From NCBI GenBank assembly GCA_021797025.1, contig JAKAAK010000037.1, forward strand, positions 1 through 16,639: 16,639 nucleotides of DNA. The letters are read 5' to 3'. A program made the position numbers and the translations under genes. Within the stretch, counting starts at the first letter, position 1; each line of letters starts with the position of its first letter. This DNA comes from Thermoplasmata archaeon. Its GTDB lineage: Archaea > Thermoplasmatota > Thermoplasmata > Thermoplasmatales > Thermoplasmataceae. Positions 6,905-14,986 of the stretch are shown here, piece by piece. Below the pieces are notes generated by a model that was given only the letters and a program-made list of their open reading frames with translations, was not told where the DNA came from and ran no database searches.

Positions 6905-7266
6905 TGGTCCGTACCCTTTATTATTTGGACAGTTATCAAGTGGAATATATAGAAATTGATAAATATGAATTGGAATATTATGAGGTGATATAATGGAGAA
7001 ATTTACAGCAGATGAAAAGGTAGCAATAGTAATGGAATCGTTTACATTAAATAATATAGCAGAGCTATGCAGGAGACATGGAGTATCTATAGCCAGCTTC
7101 TATAAATGGAGGGACAAATTCATAGAATCAGGAAAAAAGGGATTCTATGAATCAGGTAGATCTGGAGATAATGAATACCGGAAAGAGAATGAAAAACTGA
7201 AGAGGCTAATAGGTGACCAGGCTTTAGTTATAGACGAATTAAAAAAAAATTACAGAGGGAAGAGAT
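6905..7266 (+). mobile_element. IS3-family element, left end and orfA (copy A, truncated)
   Basis: The left end TGGTCCGTACCC begins at 6905 and is followed by an 83-88 bp leader almost identical to those at 14987 and 16462. All three have exactly 88 bp between the TGGT and the orfA ATG. Similarity to copy B continues through orfA to GAAGAGAT at 7266 and then stops abruptly, so most of orfB and the right end are missing. The left end sits directly against a reversed OrfB remnant, consistent with insertion of one element into another. Confidence 0.75.
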
Positions 7267-7304
7267 CAATCACTATACTTATTATAAACCAAGTAGAAAA
7301 CTAG
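6993..7304 (+). pseudogene. IS3-family transposase OrfA (helix-turn-helix), truncated element
   Basis: A GAGGTGAT ribosome site precedes the ATG. Residues 1-86 match OrfA of the IS3 family: an N-terminal EKFTADEKVAIVMESF, a helix-turn-helix (NIAELCRRHGVSIASFYKWR), then a charged coiled-coil (NEKLKRLIGDQALVIDELKK). At 7241-7249 a run of nine A's replaces the sequence found in copy B (CAAAAA). The zero frame then diverges to a meaningless tail ending at 7304. A minus-one slip on the A-run would restore LQREE as in copy B. OrfA binds the element ends, but with no OrfB here it cannot support transposition alone. Confidence 0.7.
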
Positions 7305-7414
7305 ATGAAACAGGATTTACTGTAACACGTACAGAACCCAAAACGACTTATAATAAGGTTGTGGTAAACCCCAACATTAGAATGGGTTTTATTTATGGAA
7401 AATTAAAGGTATAA
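7250..7414 (+). other. Open frame beyond the broken IS3 copy, origin unknown
   Basis: In the frame that restores the IS3 coding sense (LQREE at 7250), translation stays open for 54 codons to TAA at 7412-7414. After 7266 it is no longer IS3-like: NHYTYYKPSRKLDETGFTVT, then TEPKTTYNKVVVNPN. This could be the tail of a gene disrupted by the element, or open by chance. I do not recognise it. From 7415 to 7504 only promoter-like AT-rich sequence is seen. Confidence 0.25.
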
Positions 7415-7470
7415 TTTTCTCCAGACGTTTCAATAAAGACTATACGTAAATTAATATAGGTTATGTCACA

Positions 7471-7485
7471 ATAAATATTTATATG
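7471..7485 (+). promoter_or_regulatory. Candidate TATA box giving a leaderless transcript
   Basis: ATAAATATTTATATG ends about 20 bp before the ATG at 7505. With the usual 24-28 bp from TATA centre to transcription start, the RNA would begin at or next to the start codon. The gene also has no Shine-Dalgarno sequence (TTAATTGTGTCTCT precedes the ATG). Leaderless first genes of operons are common in archaea. This would drive the four-gene operon from 7505 to 11746. Confidence 0.45.
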
Positions 7486-7504
7486 TAAACTTAATTGTGT
7501 CTCT

Positions 7505-8683
7505 ATGAAGATTGCCTTTCTGATTCAGGAAATTCATCCAAATACTGGACAAACTTATGATATAAGTGAGATTATAAAAGACTTAATAACAGTAAAAGAC
7601 AGGCAAATAACAGTTCTTACCCCTAAGATATCTTATCCACTTCCAGAAGGTTTGCAGAACGAAAGAGTATGTATAAAAAAAATTGATCAGCTATATAGCG
7701 TCATACTATTGAGTCGTGGGATGACAAAAATGTTGAAGGAATATGATCTGATCTACGTTAAAGGAAGCTATCCCTTTGTTTATCCGGCGGTCCGATCAGG
7801 AAGGCCAACCATACTTGTTGTTCATCAGATAGATAGCTGGCATATTTTTTCAGGAATAAGCAAGAAGATACACATTATAGCCACCAACATGATCACAGGC
7901 TATGTCATCAAAAAACCAGATGTTGTTGTTACCATAACAGATGAATTGGGATTATTCTACCGAAAGAAATATGGAATAGGAATTCGAGTTATAGAGGACC
8001 AAATATCAGACACCTATTTTAATGCCTCAAAAAGAGAAGGAATTGACAAATCAGGAACTATAAAATTGCTGACTGTGGGAAATTGGGATGGTTACAACGG
8101 CAGGAAAAGACATCACATTCTCCTGAGTTATTTTAGCGAGGCCGTTAAACAACTGCCATACATTCATCTCTCTATGGTAGGACTTTTACAAAGTAATATT
8201 GTAGACCTAGAAAAGCTCTGTGTAGACTTAGGAATATCGAAAAACGTCACATTTAAACCATCTCTGTCCGATGAGGAGCTCCGCAAAGAATATATTGAAA
8301 ATGATGTTTACGTAACAGCTACAACCTACGAAGGTTTTTACAGGCAGATCGTTGAGGGCTTTGCATCAGGAATGCCTGCGCTGGCATTTGACTCGAAGAT
8401 TGTAACGGGTGAAGTGTCAAGCGCAGCTGCGGCAAACCACATTATAAAATCTAGTGGTGGAAAACTATATCATGACAGCGAATCATTCCTTTTATCCCTT
8501 AATGATATCATTGATCACTATCAGGAACTAAGTGAGAATGCCTTTAAATATTCCAAAAAATACTCGAAGAAGGTTGTAGGCTACAAAACAGAACATTTAA
8601 TAAATGACTTGATTCATGATAAAATGAATGGATACAGGTCTGATAAAGAAAGATTAGCAAATTCATGTGGTAAATATGAATGA
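7505..8683 (+). CDS. GT4-family glycosyltransferase
   Basis: The 392-residue GT-B enzyme has no signal peptide. The N-terminal domain starts MKIAFLIQEIHPNTGQTYDI. The hinge region contains PDVVVTITDELGLFYRKKYG and VIEDQISDTYF. The donor domain starts with IKLLTVGNWDGYNGRKRHHI and contains VTFKPSLSDEELRKEY. The E-x7-E signature is complete in YEGFYRQIVEGFASGMPAL (Glu at about 276 and 284). The role is transfer of a sugar from a nucleotide donor in glycan assembly, with retaining stereochemistry as known for the family. It is the first gene of the operon, probably translated from a leaderless mRNA. The stop at 8681-8683 overlaps the next gene by 8 bp. Confidence 0.88.
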   Translation: MKIAFLIQEIHPNTGQTYDISEIIKDLITVKDRQITVLTPKISYPLPEGLQNERVCIKKIDQLYSVILLSRGMTKMLKEYDLIYVKGSYPFVYPAVRSGRPTILVVHQIDSWHIFSGISKKIHIIATNMITGYVIKKPDVVVTITDELGLFYRKKYGIGIRVIEDQISDTYFNASKREGIDKSGTIKLLTVGNWDGYNGRKRHHILLSYFSEAVKQLPYIHLSMVGLLQSNIVDLEKLCVDLGISKNVTFKPSLSDEELRKEYIENDVYVTATTYEGFYRQIVEGFASGMPALAFDSKIVTGEVSSAAAANHIIKSSGGKLYHDSESFLLSLNDIIDHYQELSENAFKYSKKYSKKVVGYKTEHLINDLIHDKMNGYRSDKERLANSCGKYE

Positions 8684-9611
8684 AGAGAAGAAGATTATGG
8701 TTGGTATATTCTCATACAATGAAGGAAAAAATCTTGAGAACATGTATAATCAGATCAGGACTCAGTGCATAGGTCTGTTATGTGAAATTGTTCTTATCGA
8801 TGAAAGCAATGAGAAAGAAAGTGTGGATATTGTTAATAGAATTATGGAGATAGATAATGTACGGAATATACTTGAGGTCGGAAAGCGGAGAGGGAAGGTT
8901 CACGGATATAATGTTCTCTACGATTCTTTCCTGAATTCTGACTGCGATATACTTCTACATTTTGACGCGGATCACACGCTATCCGAAAACACTGTTTCCG
9001 GCCTTGTCGATGCCATTGATTTAGGTTATAACATTGCCACATGCCTTAATAAGCCACTTAAAGCAAAAAATCTGTTTCAGAGGATTCTCAATGTTATGTC
9101 TTTCCCCGCTACCTACTTACGTGAAACTGGAGAATTTAAATATCCTCTTGTAGGTCATAATGGGGCATATGACAGAAAAGCGGTGCAATGCATTCACGAT
9201 ATTCCCACCGGAGGTTCAAACGAGGAAATTTTCGTTCTTGGAAAGGTTTTGCAAAATAATCTGAAATCAACGGTTGTTGTAAGGTCTGTTAGTTATTATT
9301 CACAACCCTTCACTTTGAAAGATTACGTGCATAGCACTAAGAGGGTGTATTCAAGGGCGAAAGCTTCTATGATGAAATATCCTGATGTGTGCCAGATTGA
9401 GGACGGTCATGGAAATCGCACAAATGTCGTGGATATGATATACAGCCCGCCCCCCATGAAAGTTATATTCATGGGAATTTTGTCCGACCCTTTCGCTTCA
9501 TTATTTGTTCCATATATAATGCTGGTCAGGTTGGTTGTCATGAAGACGGCGGATATATATATATCTGATACATGGGACACCATAGAAAGCACCAAGAGGC
9601 TGATAGTATGA
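8676..9611 (+). CDS. GT2-family glycosyltransferase
   Basis: I start at ATG 8676; a GTG at 8667 would merely add three residues, and neither has a strong ribosome site, so coupling with the upstream gene is likely. The product is 311 residues. The GT-A fold is seen in IMVGIFSYNEGKNLENM at the N-terminus, the strand CEIVLIDESN, and the metal-binding DxD in LLHFDADHTL (about residues 97-99). A later block VGHNGAYDRKAV and GGSNEEIFVLGK fits the acceptor and catalytic-base region of GT2 enzymes (family ED motif, here NEEIF). The C-terminal 50 residues include a hydrophobic stretch (VIFMGILSDPFASLFVPYIM) that may associate with the membrane. Substrates are unknown. Confidence 0.85.
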   Translation: MNEEKKIMVGIFSYNEGKNLENMYNQIRTQCIGLLCEIVLIDESNEKESVDIVNRIMEIDNVRNILEVGKRRGKVHGYNVLYDSFLNSDCDILLHFDADHTLSENTVSGLVDAIDLGYNIATCLNKPLKAKNLFQRILNVMSFPATYLRETGEFKYPLVGHNGAYDRKAVQCIHDIPTGGSNEEIFVLGKVLQNNLKSTVVVRSVSYYSQPFTLKDYVHSTKRVYSRAKASMMKYPDVCQIEDGHGNRTNVVDMIYSPPPMKVIFMGILSDPFASLFVPYIMLVRLVVMKTADIYISDTWDTIESTKRLIV

Positions 9612-9623
9612 GGAGTTGACGAT

Positions 9624-10640
9624 ATGGAACATGGAAAAATAATAACAATACTCATATTGGCATACAAACGCAAGGAATTTATTCAAGAGGCAATGGAATC
9701 AGCGATAAATCAGAGTTATCCTAGAGATAAGTATGAGGTAATATGTTCAGTCGGATTTCATGATGAGCAACTTTCGTCATTTATGATTGCGAATGGAATA
9801 AAGGAGATTTACTGCGATGGAACAATGGGCGAAAGTCTCGTAAAAGGACTAAAGGCATCTAGTGGACAACTAGTCGCCTTCCTTGAAGATGATGATGCCT
9901 TTGAGAGGGATAAATTGGAAAAAATAGTTTCTGTATTCGACAGATACCCGGATTGCGTATATTATCACAACAATGTATCTCTAATTAGCGTTTCCTCGTC
10001 TACATTATTGCAAATTCCAGATCCCTATAATAAACAAATAACTCGTTCTTTTATATGGTACCCTATACGGAAATATCGTAAAATATTAAGGCAAAGGGGT
10101 GATTTTAATATGTCTAGCATTACGGTAAATAGGGAAGCACTTTTGAGATACATCGACATTCTATCACAAATTTCAACATCTTCGGACAGTATTATCTTCT
10201 TTCTCCTTATACAGTTTAAATTACCATTCTACTTTGATAAAAACCAAACCACAAAATACAGGGTACACGATTCCGAGACAAATGCTGTGAGCCATGAGAA
10301 AGATGCATCAAAAGCAATGAAAGTATCACTCAGATTTTACAATAGCAGGAAGAGAGCCTATGATGGAATAGAATCAAGGCGTGTTCAGAGAACTTTTCTT
10401 GGCTACGTCCTCGATTCAAAAGTTGGATGCTATATTGCAGGTTGTAAAAATTTAAAACCTACTTATAAAGAGCGAGTGCAACTTCTGGTTTTGGGTTTAA
10501 CCGAGCCGTCACGTTTTTATCTTCGCCTTTGGATGGCATCATTTATCTATGAGCTCTTTCCAAAATTTGTTATCAACATAAGAGGTAGCAGGGAAAGAAG
10601 AAGATACAGCAAATTAAATAGTAATGGTAAAAGGAGGTAA
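9624..10640 (+). CDS. GT2-family glycosyltransferase
   Basis: AGGAG at 9611-9615 precedes the ATG by eight bases, and the gap from the previous stop is 12 bp. The 338-residue product begins ITILILAYKRKEFIQEAMES, the GT-A N-terminal strand and helix with NQSYPRDKYEVI. It has a strong acidic metal motif VAFLEDDDAFERDKL (EDDD at 88-91). The middle part (SSITVNREALLRYI) and TKYRVHDSETNAVSHE resemble the ends of bacterial-type GT2 domains. The C-terminus is very basic (SRERRRYSKLNSNGKRR), possibly contacting phospholipid head groups. The last codons AAA AGG AGG TAA double as the ribosome binding site of the next gene. Confidence 0.85.
   Translation: MEHGKIITILILAYKRKEFIQEAMESAINQSYPRDKYEVICSVGFHDEQLSSFMIANGIKEIYCDGTMGESLVKGLKASSGQLVAFLEDDDAFERDKLEKIVSVFDRYPDCVYYHNNVSLISVSSSTLLQIPDPYNKQITRSFIWYPIRKYRKILRQRGDFNMSSITVNREALLRYIDILSQISTSSDSIIFFLLIQFKLPFYFDKNQTTKYRVHDSETNAVSHEKDASKAMKVSLRFYNSRKRAYDGIESRRVQRTFLGYVLDSKVGCYIAGCKNLKPTYKERVQLLVLGLTEPSRFYLRLWMASFIYELFPKFVINIRGSRERRRYSKLNSNGKRR
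10632..10638 (+). promoter_or_regulatory. Shine-Dalgarno site deciding a TTG start
   Basis: AGGAGGT lies inside the last codons and stop of the upstream glycosyltransferase and seven bases before TTG 10646. The next in-frame ATG is much farther downstream and would delete the N-terminal glycine loop, so TTG is the start. Termination and reinitiation are thus tightly linked. Confidence 0.75.
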
Positions 10641-10645
10641 TTTTA

Positions 10646-11746
10646 TTGAAAATAGATTACATATGCATTGGCTACGTTCCAGTTATCGGTGGTACGGAAA
10701 TAGCTGTTAAAAGTATAGCAGAAAGGATGGTTAGAAAAGGGCATGATGTTACAGTTCATACAAGCACGTATAACCCAAACTATGGCGGTAAAATTAGGAA
10801 AAGGGAAGTGATAAATGGAGTAAAGGTGATCAGATACAGACTTTTTCCATTTTTCATATTCTTTCCAAGGATAAAGAATCGCGAGGTCATTCACCTATTC
10901 ACATTTGGTGACAACTTTATGATACAATCATTTCTCAGGCGCAGAGAGAAGTTAATTACATCACCAGTTGGGGAGGAAATTTATTCCTCGCACAAGAAGA
11001 GGGTTAAGTTGGCTGGGAAATATGCATTAAACTTTTCAAGGGAAATCCTTGCTCGTACGGAATATGAAAAAAATATACTTATGGAGACATATGGAATTGA
11101 CAGTAATAAGATCACAGTATGGCCTGCTGGTGTCGACGATGGTGTATTTTCCCCTCCAGATTTAAACAAAGTTAAAAAAACTGTTCTGGAAATATCAAGA
11201 TTCAGGTATTTCATTAGGGTAGCGCGAATAGACAGATTTAAAGAGTTGGAATTCGGTATTAAAATGCTTTCAAATCTTACTGATATGCGATACGTTATAG
11301 TGTGCATTTTCCAGGATAATGACTATTTAAAAGAACTGAAAGACATGGCAGATAAACTTGGTGTTTCCGATCGATTAATATTTACAGGAGAGACAACTGA
11401 AGATGAAAAGCGCTACTTGCTTCAACATGCCGTATTCTATTTACTGGCCAACCATGAAACGTTTGGAATAACAACGGTGGAAGCTATGGCGCAGGGAATA
11501 CCAATTCTCGCAGCTAATGTGAAAGAGTACACTGGAATAGTATTTAATAACATCAATTCATTGGTCTATGAATACGGTAATGTTGAAGATGCAACAAAGA
11601 AAGCAATGCACCTGATAAATAATGATATGCTAATAAAGGAATTGGGAGGAAATGGAATTGATATAGCAAAAAAGAACTTCATGTGGGACAACCTCGCGGA
11701 TATCGTAGAAAAGATCTATAGTGATCAGTTGACTGCCAAGATTTAG
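10646..11746 (+). CDS. GT4-family glycosyltransferase, TTG start
   Basis: The 366-residue enzyme is a textbook GT4. The N-terminal loop is IGYVPVIGGTEIAVKSIAERM (GG at 15-16), followed by GHDVTVHTS. The interdomain region has ILARTEYEKNILMETYGID and VWPAGVDDGVFSP. The donor domain shows IRVARIDRFKELEFGIKML, RLIFTGETTEDEKRYLL and the complete E-x7-E in HETFGITTVEAMAQGIPIL (Glu 271 and 279). It probably extends a glycan on the cytoplasmic face using a nucleotide sugar. It is the fourth gene of the operon. A 74-bp gap containing TTTAAAATA (11781-11789) follows, so the next unit may have its own promoter. Confidence 0.92.
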   Translation: MKIDYICIGYVPVIGGTEIAVKSIAERMVRKGHDVTVHTSTYNPNYGGKIRKREVINGVKVIRYRLFPFFIFFPRIKNREVIHLFTFGDNFMIQSFLRRREKLITSPVGEEIYSSHKKRVKLAGKYALNFSREILARTEYEKNILMETYGIDSNKITVWPAGVDDGVFSPPDLNKVKKTVLEISRFRYFIRVARIDRFKELEFGIKMLSNLTDMRYVIVCIFQDNDYLKELKDMADKLGVSDRLIFTGETTEDEKRYLLQHAVFYLLANHETFGITTVEAMAQGIPILAANVKEYTGIVFNNINSLVYEYGNVEDATKKAMHLINNDMLIKELGGNGIDIAKKNFMWDNLADIVEKIYSDQLTAKI

Positions 11747-11820
11747 GCTAAGTCCCTGAAGCGATATATGAATGTAGTGATTTAAAATAAAGGATAATAA
11801 AAGTATTTACGGGGGAAGAG

Positions 11821-12517
11821 ATGATATACAATTATACTGATATGGCAAGAAAGGTGATGTGACATTCTTCAATGGAGAGAACAAATCCGCCAAACACGAA
11901 AAAGAATGGGAGGACAATATGACTGAAAGAAAAGTAGATAGAGTTGCACTGCTCAAGGTTAACTGCCTGAATAATGCCAAGGAGGTTCCCCCCAAAATCA
12001 TCTAGAAGGTCATCTTATGAACAAAAATACATCCATAATTAGAATTGGTTTAACTTTCGCAACAAGTAGAAGCAGGGTACTTGATTTCGACGCCGGATTT
12101 GGAATACTACTTTCAATCCTGTCGTCACTTTATGTCAGTGTTTTTGCTATGGATATAGCCCGTGAGCAGTTTGATACAGTCGCTAAAATTTTGGTTTCCA
12201 CACCGCTCCCAACTGTAAGACTTGTTCCACCCCAACAATTGAATAAGTTTCAAGATAAATCTGAATGTAGTTATGATGCAGTAGTTATTGATAATATACT
12301 TGAACATGTGCCTTCCCCGGAGCAAATGATTCTCTATTTTTCAAGAATTTTCAAATTTGATGGCATCGTTGTCCTTCCCCTTCCAACTGGATACCTGAAC
12401 TGTCGTACTTTAGAAATATCAAGCGATGGTCACCTAATCCGAACAGAAGTTTCTGTTCATAACGTATACTCATTCTTTTGGATGTGTACATACAAGTTGA
12501 TATATATCGGAGGATGA
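11821..12517 (+). pseudogene. SAM-dependent methyltransferase broken by two single-base losses
   Basis: The ATG at 11821 follows GGGGG at 11811-11815. The frame MIYNYTDMARK breaks near the AAA at 11850-11852. One added base continues as GDVTFFNGENKSAKHEKEWE and TERKVDRVALLK. A second break lies at the six-C run 11988-11993; adding one C continues as GSPQNHLEGHLMNKNTSIIR into VLDFDAGFGILLSIL (SAM motif I, with the first Gly replaced by Asp), FAMDIAREQFD and DAVVIDNILEHVPSPEQMI. The rebuilt frame is 232 codons to TGA 12517. The part from ATG 12017 (AAGGTC upstream) is open for 166 codons and could be made alone, but would lack the N-terminus. Either recent decay or homopolymer assembly error fits. 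It would be a glycan-modifying methyltransferase. Confidence 0.8.
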
Positions 12518-14874
12518 TCATAATTAGTAACAATCAATTAAGAAAAAAGTACCGTTATATGCTGCTTTTTGGTATTTTCGTTACGGGATTTGCATTAAGA
12601 GTTATTAATTTAAGCAGTAATCTTCCGGGCCTTTACAACGACGAGCTAGATTTCCTTCTCTCAGCTTATGCGCAGCTTCACCACATAGAATATCTGACGA
12701 TTCCAAGCTACAATCTTACAGATTTCATATTTTACAGTATCAACGGGTATATACCGAGCATAATTCTCTTTCACCACGGTGTATTTTCCGCTAGGTTTCC
12801 CGTTGCAATCTATGGCTCCTTAATGGTGTTCCCTATATATTTAATATCAGTAGAAATATTCAAGGAAAAACGGATTGGACTATTATCCTCTTTTTTATGG
12901 GTTATATCTCCCTCGGCAGTTGTAACAAGCAGGGTTGGTTATGGGATTGAGATATTTCCCCTCTTCCTGTTTCTATTCTTCCTCTACTTCTGGATCCTGT
13001 TTATACGGAAACATAGCGTCAAATACCTTCTTGCATCGCTTTCATTTGCCGTTCCTATTCTATTCTTTTCAACATTGCGTACATGGGCATTTATTCCGCT
13101 CATCGCCACTGTGATTTTCACTCTCTTATTTTTCTTCATTATCAATGTTCACAGGAAGCATTTTGTTGAAACTGATCTAATTGCGTTCTGCATTGCTCTT
13201 TTTGTAGCAATATTTGCAATATGGTTCGGGCTCTTATATGCGCCTATTGTGTTTGCAAAGTTTGGAATCACAGAACTGACAGCTGGGATACCATCTAGGC
13301 TTTTATTGGTTTCCAGACCATTTCCAAATTCACTTGCAACATTTTTCCTAAGGTTAGCTTACGCACTCGCTCCATGGAAGATGTTCTGGTTAAGTGAGTT
13401 CACCCCACGAGGATTAAACTACGGTTCCCCTGTTTTTGTGCCGTCAATGCCTGTAGTTTTGATTCCATTTTTCTATGCAACTGTGTTCATTTTTCCATTG
13501 GTCCTCAAGAAAAACAGGGAAAAGATGCATGTCTATTACCTGTTAATTGCACTCATGCTTTTTGGCCTCCTTCAGCCTGTGTTCAATATAACCAATCCTT
13601 ACTATAATTTTGAGCCTTCGGAGGGGATATTTTCCCTTCCATTTTACTCTATTCTCTGCTCATTCTCCTTCTTTGTTTTCATAAGATGGTCATATAAAAA
13701 TCTGCGTGGGCATTTTGATATAGCAACTTCAGTGCACAGTGAGTTTACCGTTGAAAAGATGTTAAAACAATTTCATAGAAAGAAAGCTATCAGTGCTCTC
13801 CTGATTGCAGCGGTCGTTGTTTTTGCTGGGGTAAATGTTGCCAGCTTTTCTGGAAACCTTTTTGTAACATCGCCAGCATACTATCAGGATAATAATAAAA
13901 GCACGAATTATATGTTCTATGGCTGGGATCATGTTTCCAATTATCTTATGAATAATAATATTTACAACGAAACAATATATTATACCCCGGGCATGGAAGG
14001 AAACTACAACATGACTAATGCAGCGAATTTCCACTTCTGGTTCTATCATCAGAACTTCCCACTCTACTGGCTGTATACATACTCCGGTGGCAAAATAAAT
14101 AGTGTCCACCCCATTTATTCTGGCTCCCTTCCACCCGTGCCCAGAAGTAAGGAAATTGTATTGAGCCAGAATGTAAGTTATACAAATTTGCTTTCAGAGA
14201 ACGGTTTCAATTATTCGGTACTACATACTATATACAGGGCAGACGGGCGTCCTGCAATAGAAATAATTCAAATTTCCGATTCCCTGAACACTTCACAGAA
14301 ACTGCAAATAAACCGAGCACTCATTTTCGAAAAGTCAAATGTCTCTCATTATGAGAGTTTTAATGTTCCAGCACTTCGAAACTTAAGCGATCAGATAACT
14401 GTAATGGTGAAATTTTCATTTAGAAATGGACTCCCACAATCACAGGCAGGATACAATCTGATCAAATCAGTGACCCCGACCTTCTCCTTGGCTGTCTGGC
14501 CTGCCAACATTTTCTTCCATGGCGCTTCAAATACTTCTTTCGTTCCAATCGGAGCTATATATACAAACTTCGGCTGTTATTCCCAACCTTACACTTGGCA
14601 GAGGCTTTACGGGTACCAAATGATTTCCGCAGATGTTAACTATACACTCGCTATGACGTTTGATAACGGGATTATGTGGCTCTATTTAAACGGCACAATA
14701 ATCGGTGAATTTGTGCTTCATTATCCTTTATACCCTCCTTCTTCTTATCTATTGTTGGATAGTATTACCAGCAACACAAGCACAGATATATCTTTTGCCT
14801 CCGTTTGGAACACTGCATTAAGCCCGTCTGAAGTAGGTTTTTTATCGCATAATATAATCCCCGTAAAACAATAA
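12514..14874 (+). CDS. GT-C membrane glycosyltransferase (ArnT/PMT-like) with LamG-like ectodomain
   Basis: I take ATG 12514 (ATGA overlap with the previous stop; GGAGG lies immediately before it) over ATG 12478, giving 786 residues. The N-terminus is short and basic, then about 11 membrane helices run from residue 16 to about 447. The first outer loop has LPGLYNDELDFLLSAYAQ; Asp43-Glu44 match the catalytic acidic pair position of GT39/GT83-type enzymes that use lipid-linked sugars. Residues 448-786 are external. The last 160 (about 622-780) look like a LamG/concanavalin-like sandwich: ITVMVKFSF, YTLAMTFDNGIMWLYLNGTI, FASVWNTALSPSEV. The external part carries about twelve N-x-S/T sequons. It probably transfers a sugar from a polyprenyl carrier on the outer face, with the lectin-like domain binding glycan. 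The acceptor is unknown. Confidence 0.8.
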   Translation: MIIISNNQLRKKYRYMLLFGIFVTGFALRVINLSSNLPGLYNDELDFLLSAYAQLHHIEYLTIPSYNLTDFIFYSINGYIPSIILFHHGVFSARFPVAIYGSLMVFPIYLISVEIFKEKRIGLLSSFLWVISPSAVVTSRVGYGIEIFPLFLFLFFLYFWILFIRKHSVKYLLASLSFAVPILFFSTLRTWAFIPLIATVIFTLLFFFIINVHRKHFVETDLIAFCIALFVAIFAIWFGLLYAPIVFAKFGITELTAGIPSRLLLVSRPFPNSLATFFLRLAYALAPWKMFWLSEFTPRGLNYGSPVFVPSMPVVLIPFFYATVFIFPLVLKKNREKMHVYYLLIALMLFGLLQPVFNITNPYYNFEPSEGIFSLPFYSILCSFSFFVFIRWSYKNLRGHFDIATSVHSEFTVEKMLKQFHRKKAISALLIAAVVVFAGVNVASFSGNLFVTSPAYYQDNNKSTNYMFYGWDHVSNYLMNNNIYNETIYYTPGMEGNYNMTNAANFHFWFYHQNFPLYWLYTYSGGKINSVHPIYSGSLPPVPRSKEIVLSQNVSYTNLLSENGFNYSVLHTIYRADGRPAIEIIQISDSLNTSQKLQINRALIFEKSNVSHYESFNVPALRNLSDQITVMVKFSFRNGLPQSQAGYNLIKSVTPTFSLAVWPANIFFHGASNTSFVPIGAIYTNFGCYSQPYTWQRLYGYQMISADVNYTLAMTFDNGIMWLYLNGTIIGEFVLHYPLYPPSSYLLLDSITSNTSTDISFASVWNTALSPSEVGFLSHNIIPVKQ

Positions 14875-14986
14875 TAACTATAAAATATACCGAAAGTGGG
14901 TAAATACATTTCTATATTTAGGAGTAAGAAATAAATAGTGTTTATTATCCATAAAAAGAATACGATATTATGTCAAGAATCATCGG

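Noticed and set aside
6724..6993. Plus-strand frame of 89 codons before orfA
   Set aside because: Its first part is antisense to a clear IS3 OrfB tail and its last part is the IS3 left-end leader repeated at two other sites, so it is not a gene.
7474..7490. AATATTTATATGTAAA shared with the IS110-like end at 80-96
   Set aside because: It is a short AT-only match without flanking similarity. It fits the TATA region of the next gene better than an element remnant.
13762..14109. Minus-strand frame of 115 codons
   Set aside because: It is antisense to the GT-C protein, with no start signal or family resemblance.
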